This document shows, one piece after another, positions 1 to 7,950 of a stretch of 27,981 bases of DNA; the first letter of the stretch is position 1, and the number at the start of each line of letters is the position of its first letter. The position numbers were made by a program, and so were the translations under genes. The notes below the pieces were generated by a model, which ran no database searches, was not told the origin of the DNA, and worked only from the letters and a program-made list of their open reading frames with translations. The stretch comes from Candidatus Lightella neohaematopini (GTDB lineage: Bacteria > Pseudomonadota > Gammaproteobacteria > Enterobacterales > Enterobacteriaceae). The stretch lies in the NCBI GenBank assembly GCA_025728395.1, contig JAOBJR010000099.1:1-27981 (forward strand). The letters run 5' to 3'.

Positions 1-1393
<1,393 letters not shown>

Positions 1394-1423
1394 TCAAATA
1401 CATGTAACATAATTTTAGTAAAT

Positions 1424-1717
1424 TTAATTTTCAACAACAGCAAGAATGTCACTTTCTGACATAATTAATATCTCACTATTATCAATCTTTTCTACTTTAA
1501 CACCATAACCGTCATTGAAAATTATAGTATCACCAACTTTTACATCTAACGCTTTTACTTCGCCATTTTCTAAAATACGGCCACGTCCAACAGCTAGCAC
1601 TTCACCTCGTGTAGATTTCCCAGCTGCAGAACCAGTCAATACAATACCACCTGCAGACTTAGCCTCAACTTCTTTACGCTTGACGATAACGCGATCATGC
1701 AATGGACGAATATTCAT
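1424..1717 (-). CDS. groES: GroES 10 kDa co-chaperonin
   Basis: Lid subunit of the GroEL chamber, 97 residues, the same length as in E. coli. The start [14 protein letters not shown], the mobile-loop region around [12 protein letters not shown] (residues about 21-32), GEVLAVGRG, and [14 protein letters not shown] are all typical. A GGGAG ribosome site lies just upstream of the ATG (about 1724-1728). It is the first gene of the groES-groEL pair; the sigma-32-type promoter at 1790-1817 leaves a leader of roughly 65-70 bases. A plus-strand frame overlapping it is only its shadow. Confidence 0.98.
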   Translation of the reverse strand: MNIRPLHDRVIVKRKEVEAKSAGGIVLTGSAAGKSTRGEVLAVGRGRILENGEVKALDVKVGDTIIFNDGYGVKVEKIDNSEILIMSESDILAVVEN

Positions 1718-1789
1718 TGATAGCTCCCATAAGAAAGTCTTTATCGATTTTTTTGGTTAATGCTTTAAATTAAACATTTACAAAAATAG

Positions 1790-1817
1790 ATTTGGGGGCA
1801 TTTAAAAAAACTTCAAG
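1790..1817 (-). promoter_or_regulatory. Sigma-32 (heat-shock) promoter of groES-groEL
   Basis: On the minus strand, CTTGAA (reverse complement of 1812-1817) is followed, 13 bases later, by CCCCCAAAT (reverse complement of 1790-1798). The E. coli heat-shock consensus is CTTGAAA, an 11-16 base spacer and CCCCATNT, so the match is strong. The run of C/G bases stands out sharply in this AT-rich spacer. It implies that an RpoH-type sigma factor is still used. Confidence 0.85.
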
Positions 1818-1977
1818 TATTACAATAAATAAAAATAATTTTAATCTGTTCCTATAATTTTTATAAAATACTTATCTAAATATAACAAAAATTATAAGTT
1901 TACAATTAGTATAGTACTTTTTATTTTACCAATTTACTCTAACAGTAATAAATGTAATATTGTTAATTAATAAAATT

Positions 1978-2004
1978 TTGACTTGATTAATTATTATTTC
2001 TAAT
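1978..2004 (+). promoter_or_regulatory. Possible sigma-70 promoter of tRNA-Phe
   Basis: TTGACT at 1978-1983 resembles a -35 box and TCTAAT at 1999-2004 resembles a -10 box. The spacer is 15 bases, shorter than the usual 17. The expected start would fall about 15-20 bases before the tRNA. Chance matches to -10 boxes are common in such AT-rich DNA, so this is tentative. Confidence 0.35.
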
Positions 2005-2028
2005 ACATAATTATTTAAATTTAATTTT

Positions 2029-2101
2029 GCCCAGATAGCTCAGTTGGTAGAGCAAAGGACTGAAGATCCTTGTGTCCTTGGTTCAATTCCAAGTCTGGGC
2101 A
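2029..2101 (+). tRNA. tRNA-Phe (anticodon GAA), CCA not encoded
   Basis: The gene folds as a complete cloverleaf: a 7-bp acceptor stem GCCCAGA/TCTGGGC, D-stem GCTC/GAGC, anticodon stem AAGGA/TCCTT around the loop CTGAAGA (anticodon GAA at 2062-2064), variable GTGTC, and T-arm CTTGG/CCAAG. It is very close to E. coli tRNA-Phe. The discriminator base is A2101 and is followed directly by ATTTAA, so the 3' CCA must be added by a nucleotidyltransferase. In E. coli a tRNA-Phe gene (pheU) also lies in the general neighbourhood of groE. Confidence 0.97.
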
Positions 2102-2176
2102 ATTTAATCACTAGCTTATTTTGATTTTTATTTTTTGCGTCACTAATTAGTTTAGTAATGTAGTTATTATTTTAAC

Positions 2177-2207
2177 TTTAGTTGTTTTCTAATAATTAGC
2201 AACTAAA
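2177..2207. repeat. Inverted repeat upstream of the aspartokinase gene
   Basis: A perfect 8-base stem, TTTAGTTG (2177-2184) with CAACTAAA (2200-2207), encloses a 15-base loop. No T run follows on either strand, so it is not an obvious intrinsic terminator. It could be an operator or leader stem, or chance in AT-rich DNA. A TATAAT-like box follows at 2224-2229, with no good -35 box. Confidence 0.3.
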
Positions 2208-2300
2208 CATACTTAAAAAAGAGTATAATTCTTAGTTAAGAAATAAACTTGTTTGTGAGTTTTGTTTACTTCAAACAATATGAATTTAGTGAATTATGGT

Positions 2301-3203
2301 ATGAAAATATTAAAATTTGGTGGTTCATCATTAATTCACACTAATAACAATATACTAAACGCAATAGATATTATTGTTAGAAATGCCAAAACTGAAAGAA
2401 TTGGTGTTGTATTGTCTGCTCCACACAAAATAACTAATTATTTAATATTGTTGGTTAATTCTTTGAGCAATAGATCCTTAGTTAACCATTATTTATTAGT
2501 AGTTAAGAGGACATTTATCAAAATTATAAAATTAATATCAACTAGTAATATAGGTATTAACTTTGATGTTCTATGTTTAATATTAATTAATGAATTTAAT
2601 AACTTAAGTAATATGGTAATCGAATTAATAAAACTTAACACACTAAGACAATGTGATGTTGTTAAGATAATATCTTGGGGTGAAAAATTAATAGTTTTAA
2701 TTATGGATAAAGTAGTTAAAGTTTATGGTTTTCATGTTACAATTATAGATCCTACAAAGAAAATTTTAGCTAATGGTAATTATTTAGAATCAGTAGTAGA
2801 TATTAATACATCCATAAGAAATATTAATAATATGATTATACCAAATGCAAACGTAATATTAATGCCTGGTTTTATAGCTGGTAATAAATATTGTGAATTA
2901 GTATTGTTAGGAAGAAATAGCTCAGATTATTCTGCAATTATACTTGCCGTTTGTTTAAAAGCAAAAAAATGCGAAATTTGGAAAGATGTTGATGGTATAT
3001 ATGATCAAGACCCAAAATTTTCTTCAAAAGCCAAACTATTTAAATATATTTACTATAATGATTTATTAAATTTAATCAAGCCTGAATTTAAAATATTGCA
3101 TTTAAATTCTGTTTTTTTAGCAAAAAAATTTAACATAGACTGTATTATAAAAAATATAAACAATCCTAATTTATCCGGAACTATATTACTAAATAACAAT
3201 TAA
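2301..3203 (+). CDS. thrA: Stand-alone aspartokinase: kinase domain of a ThrA-type enzyme
   Basis: Phosphorylates aspartate, the first step toward diaminopimelate, lysine, threonine and methionine. The 300-residue product aligns with the first third of E. coli ThrA: MKILKFGGSS at the start, VLSAPHKITN, WGEK, VTIIDP, NYLESVVDI, ELVLLGRNSSDYSA, CEIWKDVDGIYDQDP, and IKNINNPNLSGT at the end. The ACT regulatory region and the whole homoserine dehydrogenase domain (about 500 residues in E. coli) are absent, and no trace of them follows. The expected lysine (KFGG), glutamate (GEK), arginine and aspartate (GRNSSD) of the active site are kept. The family motif SYFGAKVLHP is degraded to KPEFKILHLN (near residues 260-269). 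ATG at 2301 matches the ThrA start; an upstream TTG at 2262 and ATG at 2280 would only add unaligned residues. No clear ribosome site is seen. The symbol refers to ancestry; the present function would be aspartokinase only. Confidence 0.88.
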   Translation: MKILKFGGSSLIHTNNNILNAIDIIVRNAKTERIGVVLSAPHKITNYLILLVNSLSNRSLVNHYLLVVKRTFIKIIKLISTSNIGINFDVLCLILINEFNNLSNMVIELIKLNTLRQCDVVKIISWGEKLIVLIMDKVVKVYGFHVTIIDPTKKILANGNYLESVVDINTSIRNINNMIIPNANVILMPGFIAGNKYCELVLLGRNSSDYSAIILAVCLKAKKCEIWKDVDGIYDQDPKFSSKAKLFKYIYYNDLLNLIKPEFKILHLNSVFLAKKFNIDCIIKNINNPNLSGTILLNNN

Positions 3204-3447
3204 TAAGTAAGCAAAAAAGATTATAGATATAGCCTCCTATATTATTTTATTAGTAATACTCAAAGGATAGACAAAATCATAATACGTTACAGTAATTTAT
3301 TATAGCTTGTAGAACAGGAATAACCAGTTAGATACGCAAATATTTAATAACAACTTAATTTAAAAACTTGAAAAGTCTGTTTTTGTCCACACATAACATC
3401 TCTAAATATATTTAAAATAAAATAAAAACTAATTGGAGATGTTTAGT
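3204..3447. other. Intergenic region upstream of dnaK
   Basis: About 240 bases without a supportable gene. I translated the first part in the three plus-strand frames looking for ThrA ACT-domain remnants and saw none. The distal part carries the heat-shock promoter-like element (3367-3393) and the dnaK ribosome site GGAG at 3435-3438. Bases about 3220-3340 look slightly less AT-rich than other spacers, but I see no recognisable RNA gene. Confidence 0.6.
3367..3393 (+). promoter_or_regulatory. Sigma-32-like (heat-shock) promoter of dnaK-dnaJ
   Basis: CTTGAA at 3367-3372 is a perfect heat-shock -35 core. TCCACACA at 3386-3393, 13 bases later, is a weakened form of the CCCCAT-type -10 box. It lies about 55 bases before the dnaK start, in the expected place. 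The match is weaker than at groES because the C run is eroded. Confidence 0.6.
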
Positions 3448-5361
3448 ATGGGAAAAATCATTGGTATTGATTTAGGTACGACTAATTCTTGTGTCGCTAT
3501 CGTTGAAAGTGGTAAACCTCGTGTTTTAGAAAATAGTGAGGGTGATAGAACTACACCTTCAGTAATTGCTTATATGCAAGATGGTGAAATTTTAGTTGGC
3601 CAACCAGCTAAACGTCAATCAGTTACTAATCCACAAAATACATTATTTGCTATAAAACGATTAATAGGTAGACGTTTTGATGATGAAGAAGTACAGAGAG
3701 ATGTTAATATTATGCCATATAAGATAATCCCATCTAATAATGGTGATGCATGGTTAGATGTCAGGGGACAAAAAATGGCTCCTCCTCAAATATCTGCTGA
3801 AATACTGAAGAAAATGAAAAAAACTGCAGAGGATTATTTAGGAGAATCTGTTAAAGAAGCAGTAATTACTGTACCTGCATATTTTAATGATACACAAAGA
3901 CAAGCAACTAAAGATGCTGGTCGTATTGCTGGATTAGATGTAAAAAGAATTATTAATGAACCAACTGCAGCAGCATTAGCTTATGGTTTAGATAAAGAAA
4001 CGGGAAATCGTGTTATTGCTGTTTATGATTTAGGTGGTGGTACTTTTGATATTTCTATCATAGAAATAGATGATGTTGATGGTGAAAAAACATTTGAAGT
4101 TTTAGCTACTAATGGTGATACACATTTAGGTGGTGAGGATTTTGATAGTAGGTTAATTAATTATTTAGTATTTGAATTTAAAAAAGATCAGGGTGTTGAT
4201 TTAAGAAATGATCCATTAGCTATGCATAGATTAAAAGAAGCTGCAGAAAAAGCAAAAATTGAATTATCAGCTACACAACAAACTGACGTTAATCTTCCTT
4301 ATATTACTGCTGATTCTACTGGTCCGAAACATATGAATATTAAAGTTACTAGAGCTAAGTTAGAATCACTAGTTGAAGAATTAGTAAATAAGACTTTAGA
4401 ACCAGTAAAAGTAGCTTTAAAAGATGCTAATTTATCAGTGTCAAATATTAAAGATGTTATTTTAGTAGGTGGTCAAACACGAATGCCCTTAGTACAAAAA
4501 AAAGTTTCAGATTTTTTTGCAAAAGAGCCTCGTAAAGATGTTAATCCTGATGAAGCAGTAGCTACTGGAGCTGCTGTACAAGGAGGAGTATTATCTGGTG
4601 ATGTTAAAGATGTTCTTTTATTAGATGTAACACCATTATCTTTAGGTATTGAAACTATGGGTGGAGTTATGACTACGTTAATACCTAAAAATACAACTAT
4701 TCCAACAAAACATAGTCAAATTTTTTCTACAGCAGAAGATAATCAATCAGCTGTCACGATTCATGTACTACAAGGTGAAAGAAAACGTGCTAATGATAAT
4801 AAATCACTTGGTCAATTTAACTTAGATGGTATTGCTCCAGCTATGAGAGGTATTCCTCAAATAGAAGTTACTTTTGATATTGATGCTGATGGAATTTTAC
4901 ATGTTTCAGCTAAAGATAAAAATAGCGGTAGAGAACAAACAATTACTATTAAAGCATCTTCTGGATTAAATGAAAATGAAATAAAAAACATGATAAAAGA
5001 AGCAGAGGCTAATGCAGAATCTGACAAGAAATTTGAAGAATTAGTTAAAATACGTAATCAAGCAGATCATTTAATACATAGTACTCGTAAACAAATTAAA
5101 GAATTGGGTGATAAAATTAATACCGATGATAAATTAGCCATAGATAACGCTATAAAAAATCTTAATACTGCTTTACAAAACGAAAATAAATCAGATATAG
5201 AAAATAAGATACAGGAATTAATAACAGTATCTAGTAAGATACTTGATATTATAAAAAATAGTAATAACAAAGATAGTAATATTAACAATAATGAAAATAT
5301 TAACAAAAATGAAGACAATGTAGTTGATGCTGAATTTGAAGAAGTGAAAGATAAAAAATAA
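3448..5361 (+). CDS. dnaK: DnaK, Hsp70 chaperone
   Basis: ATP-dependent cytosolic chaperone acting with DnaJ and a nucleotide exchange factor. It has 637 residues (E. coli 638) and is the best-conserved protein in the window. The nucleotide-binding domain shows [43 protein letters not shown] and LVGGQTRMP. The linker [15 protein letters not shown] (about 385-400) leads to the substrate domain, then a charged lid and the conserved tail [13 protein letters not shown]. The start was set at ATG 3448 (MGKIIGID) because it aligns with E. coli and follows GGAG at 3435-3438 with good spacing; TTG 3433 and ATG 3439 upstream are rejected. The lid just before the tail has an Asn-rich stretch, where the coding sequence drifts toward A/T. 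dnaJ follows after 52 bases. Confidence 0.98.
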   Translation: MGKIIGIDLGTTNSCVAIVESGKPRVLENSEGDRTTPSVIAYMQDGEILVGQPAKRQSVTNPQNTLFAIKRLIGRRFDDEEVQRDVNIMPYKIIPSNNGDAWLDVRGQKMAPPQISAEILKKMKKTAEDYLGESVKEAVITVPAYFNDTQRQATKDAGRIAGLDVKRIINEPTAAALAYGLDKETGNRVIAVYDLGGGTFDISIIEIDDVDGEKTFEVLATNGDTHLGGEDFDSRLINYLVFEFKKDQGVDLRNDPLAMHRLKEAAEKAKIELSATQQTDVNLPYITADSTGPKHMNIKVTRAKLESLVEELVNKTLEPVKVALKDANLSVSNIKDVILVGGQTRMPLVQKKVSDFFAKEPRKDVNPDEAVATGAAVQGGVLSGDVKDVLLLDVTPLSLGIETMGGVMTTLIPKNTTIPTKHSQIFSTAEDNQSAVTIHVLQGERKRANDNKSLGQFNLDGIAPAMRGIPQIEVTFDIDADGILHVSAKDKNSGREQTITIKASSGLNENEIKNMIKEAEANAESDKKFEELVKIRNQADHLIHSTRKQIKELGDKINTDDKLAIDNAIKNLNTALQNENKSDIENKIQELITVSSKILDIIKNSNNKDSNINNNENINKNEDNVVDAEFEEVKDKK

Positions 5362-5413
5362 TAATTAAATTTATTAATTATTTTAAAAACATAACTAGTG
5401 TACTTATCTAAGT

Positions 5414-6523
5414 ATGAGTAAATTAGACTATTATAGTATTTTAGGTATATCAAAACAAGCAAGTGAGCGTGATATAAAAAAAGCTTATAAGCGTTTAGCT
5501 ATGAAATTTCATCCTGATCGTAATCCAGGAAATAGTCAAGCTGAATCTAAATTTAAAGAAATTAAAGAAGCTTATGAAGTGTTAGCTGACCCAAAAAAGA
5601 GATCTATGTATGATCAGTACGGTCATTCTGCTTTTGATAATAACGCAAACAGTTTTAATACTGGTGGTAGCACCGATTTTGGTGATATTTTTGGTGATGT
5701 TTTTGGAGATATATTCGGTAGTAGTAACAAAAGACAGTACTCTAATCGTAATAAATCAATAAAATGTACAGTAGAATTATCTTTAGAAGAAGCTGTTAAA
5801 GGAACAATACGTGAAATAAACGTTCCAATATTAGAAAGATGTAATATATGTTATGGTAGTGGTGCTAAACCAGGAACTACTGCTACTATTTGTTCTACAT
5901 GTAAAGGACAAGGTCAAATACAAATGAGACAAGGATTTTTCATGATACAACAAACCTGTCCAACCTGTCATGGAAATAGTAAAATTATTAAAAATGTTTG
6001 TATAACTTGTCATGGTAGTGGTCAAGTAGAAAGATTGAAAACTTTATCAGTTAAATTACCTGCAGGAGTTGATAACGGAGATAATATAAGATTATCTGTA
6101 AATAATAGATCTAATGATTTATATGTACAAGTTAAAGTTCATAAACATCCTATATTTAGTAGGGATGGTAGTAACTTATACTGTGACGTACCTATTAATT
6201 TTGCTATAGCTGCTCTTGGTGGTGAAATAGAAGTACCAACTATTGATGGCAAAGTAAAATTAAAAGTACCAGCTGAAACTCAAACAGGTAAATTATTTAG
6301 AATGAGAGGAAAAGGTGCTAAATCTATACGTAATGGTATAAATGGGGATTTAATATGTAAAATAGTTGTAGAAACACCAGTTAGACTAAATGATAAGCAA
6401 ATTCAGTTAATGAAAGAACTACGTAATAGTTTTGATGGTCCTAGTGGGCATAAAAATAGCCCAAGATCAAAAAGTTTTTTTGATGGCGTGAAAAAGTTTT
6501 TTGATGATTTAACTAGATACTAA
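5414..6523 (+). CDS. dnaJ: DnaJ, Hsp40 co-chaperone
   Basis: Delivers substrates to DnaK and stimulates its ATPase. It has 369 residues (E. coli 376). A J domain (1-70) carries HPD at 33-35 inside [12 protein letters not shown] Gly/Phe region follows with repeated [10 protein letters not shown]. The zinc-binding region (about 142-206) holds four Cys-X-X-Cys repeats: [24 protein letters not shown] and CITCHGSG. The third repeat has lost its final glycine but keeps both cysteines. The C-terminal substrate domains follow, with [13 protein letters not shown] and [12 protein letters not shown]. It is 52 bases downstream of dnaK with no evident promoter of its own, so probably co-transcribed. No strong ribosome site precedes the ATG. 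Confidence 0.97.
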   Translation: MSKLDYYSILGISKQASERDIKKAYKRLAMKFHPDRNPGNSQAESKFKEIKEAYEVLADPKKRSMYDQYGHSAFDNNANSFNTGGSTDFGDIFGDVFGDIFGSSNKRQYSNRNKSIKCTVELSLEEAVKGTIREINVPILERCNICYGSGAKPGTTATICSTCKGQGQIQMRQGFFMIQQTCPTCHGNSKIIKNVCITCHGSGQVERLKTLSVKLPAGVDNGDNIRLSVNNRSNDLYVQVKVHKHPIFSRDGSNLYCDVPINFAIAALGGEIEVPTIDGKVKLKVPAETQTGKLFRMRGKGAKSIRNGINGDLICKIVVETPVRLNDKQIQLMKELRNSFDGPSGHKNSPRSKSFFDGVKKFFDDLTRY

Positions 6524-6614
6524 TTAAATTATATCTATATATTATATTAACAAAGAATAAGTAAATAAATTATTAATACTTAATAACCTAAAAATAAAAA
6601 GTATATTATTTATA

Positions 6615-6875
6615 TTATAGACTATTAATTTTTTTTAGTATATTAGATTTATATCTAGCTGCTTTATTTTTATGAATTACACCCTTTTTAGCTTGACGAT
6701 CAAGAATCGATTGTAGATGTAAATATAATATTTTCGCTGTTATTTTATCATGATTGATTATTGCTTTATTAGTTTTTTTTATAAAAGTACGTATCATTGA
6801 TTTTTTACTAATATTAGCAACATGATTTTTTTTAGATTTTATAATATTCTTCTTCTTTGATTTAATATTGACCAA
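6615..6875 (-). CDS. rpsT: Ribosomal protein S20
   Basis: Small-subunit protein that binds 16S rRNA. It has 86 residues (E. coli 87), Lys-rich, with MVNIKSKKK at the start, SMIRTFIKKTNKAI in the middle and DRQAKKGVIHKNKAARYK at the end. The start codon is TTG (reverse complement of 6873-6875). E. coli rpsT also starts with UUG, which is part of its autogenous control, so the rare start seems conserved rather than misplaced. It is preceded by GGAGGA at 6884-6889, spaced 8 bases. The gene is transcribed convergently toward dnaJ and divergently from ribF, as in E. coli. No clear promoter could be picked out of the AT-rich spacer 6890-6996. Confidence 0.96.
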   Translation of the reverse strand: MVNIKSKKKNIIKSKKNHVANISKKSMIRTFIKKTNKAIINHDKITAKILYLHLQSILDRQAKKGVIHKNKAARYKSNILKKINSL

Positions 6876-6883
6876 AATAATTG

Positions 6884-6889
6884 TCCTCC
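6884..6889 (-). promoter_or_regulatory. Strong Shine-Dalgarno site of rpsT
   Basis: On the minus strand GGAGGA lies 8 bases before the TTG start codon. It is the longest match to the 16S anti-Shine-Dalgarno sequence noticed in the window, and it decides the TTG start since no ATG is nearby. Confidence 0.85.
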
Positions 6890-6996
6890 AATTTTTAAAA
6901 ACACAAAATATTTTATTATATTTTATATTAAATTATTAATAGTAATAATATAATATATTAAATATACTAAATTAATAATTTAAAAGTTATAAATTT

Positions 6997-7926
6997 ATGA
7001 CAAAATTTATTAGAGGAATACATAATATAAAAAATTGTAATAGTCAACATGTAGTTACTATAGGTAATTTTGATGGTTTTCATAGAGGACATCAAGTTAT
7101 TATAGAAAAATTAAAAATAGAAAGTAAATACTATAATTTGCCTAATATAGTGATTATTTTTGAACCTCAGCCACAAGAATTTTTTTATAAAACAGCTTAT
7201 AGATTAACTAATTTAAGAAATAAAATAAAATATCTTTATGAGATTAATATAGATAAAATATTATGCATCAATTTTAATAAAAAATTTTCTTTGTTTAATG
7301 CTTATAAGTTTATTGTAAATATTTTAGTAAAAAAAATCAATATGAAATGTATTGTTATAGGTGATGACTTTCATTTTGGTTTTAATAGAAAAGGAAATTA
7401 TATATTTTTACAAAAAATGGCAAAAAAATTTAAATTCAATATTATACAAATTACAACATATACTAATAATGGAGAACGAATAAGTAGTACTAAAATACGT
7501 AATTTATTGTTACAAGATAGAATAGAAGAAGCCAAACTTTTATTAGGACATCCTTATAGGATTTCTGGTATTGTAGTATCTAATAAAAAATTAGGTAGAA
7601 TTATAGGTTATCCTACAGCCAATATAGTTTTAAATAAAGTAATTTTACCAGTTAGTGGTGTATATATTGTAAAAGTAAATAACATCTTTTTATATCCAGT
7701 ATTTGGTGTAGCTAATATTAGTAGCAAAATAACAATATTTGGTTATAGACAACTATTAGAGGTACATTTACTAGACATAGATATTAATTTATATGGTCGA
7801 ATAATAGATGTTTATCTTTTAAAAAAAATTCGTAAAGAAAAAAAATTTAATTCAATAGAAAAATTAAAACAACAAATATCTATTGATATAGTAAAAACAC
7901 GTGATTTTATAAGAAATAATATTTAA
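6997..7926 (+). CDS. ribF: RibF, bifunctional riboflavin kinase / FAD synthetase
   Basis: Converts riboflavin to FMN and then FAD. It has 309 residues (E. coli 313). The N-terminal adenylyltransferase domain shows GNFDGFHRGH (23-32), FEPQPQEFF, VIGDDFHFG (about 120-128) and RISSTKIR. The C-terminal flavokinase domain shows GRIIGYPTAN (ending near 209), GVYIVKV and RQLLEVHLLD. The family segment GVANIGTRPT has become GVANISSKIT, losing a conserved glycine and proline in the kinase half, so kinase efficiency may be altered. No ribosome site is visible. It heads the ribF-ileS-lspA-ispH-dapB-folA run, as in E. coli. Retention shows that the cell still makes its own flavin cofactors from riboflavin, whatever the source. 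Confidence 0.96.
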   Translation: MTKFIRGIHNIKNCNSQHVVTIGNFDGFHRGHQVIIEKLKIESKYYNLPNIVIIFEPQPQEFFYKTAYRLTNLRNKIKYLYEINIDKILCINFNKKFSLFNAYKFIVNILVKKINMKCIVIGDDFHFGFNRKGNYIFLQKMAKKFKFNIIQITTYTNNGERISSTKIRNLLLQDRIEEAKLLLGHPYRISGIVVSNKKLGRIIGYPTANIVLNKVILPVSGVYIVKVNNIFLYPVFGVANISSKITIFGYRQLLEVHLLDIDINLYGRIIDVYLLKKIRKEKKFNSIEKLKQQISIDIVKTRDFIRNNI

Positions 7927-7950
7927 TTTTTTAAGGAAAATAAAATAATA

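Larger units (their letters stand above)
1718..2028. other. Intergenic region between groES and tRNA-Phe
   Basis: About 310 bases with no coding frame I can support. Its groES side holds the heat-shock promoter (1790-1817, minus strand). Its other side holds a plausible vegetative promoter for the tRNA (1978-2004, plus strand). The middle, about 1830-1975, is AT-rich with short A and T runs and shows no convincing stem, gene remnant or repeat. Confidence 0.7.

Noticed and set aside
1515..1760. Plus-strand open frame opposite groES
   Set aside because: It lies over the groES gene and its promoter side on the other strand, has no family resemblance and is Ser/Thr/Pro-rich as expected of a shadow frame.
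2262..2300. Earlier starts (TTG 2262, ATG 2280) for the aspartokinase
   Set aside because: No ribosome site favours them and the family start MKILKFGG begins at ATG 2301.
3204..3340. Remnant of ThrA ACT or homoserine dehydrogenase domains, or a small RNA
   Set aside because: Translation in the three plus-strand frames shows stops and no resemblance, and I recognise no 4.5S RNA, tmRNA or RNase P motif.
3383..3391. DnaA-box-like TTGTCCACA as a sign of a replication origin
   Set aside because: A single near-match with no cluster of boxes, no adjacent dnaA, dnaN or mnmG, and it overlaps a promoter element; one mismatch words occur by chance.
5067..5462. Minus-strand open frame over the dnaK 3' end
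   Set aside because: It is antisense to the conserved dnaK lid, low in complexity (Leu/Ile/Ser) and unlike any family I know.
6524..6614. Intrinsic terminator between convergent dnaJ and rpsT
   Set aside because: The spacer is AT-rich with no stem containing G/C pairs followed by a T run; any pairing seen is weak and likely chance.
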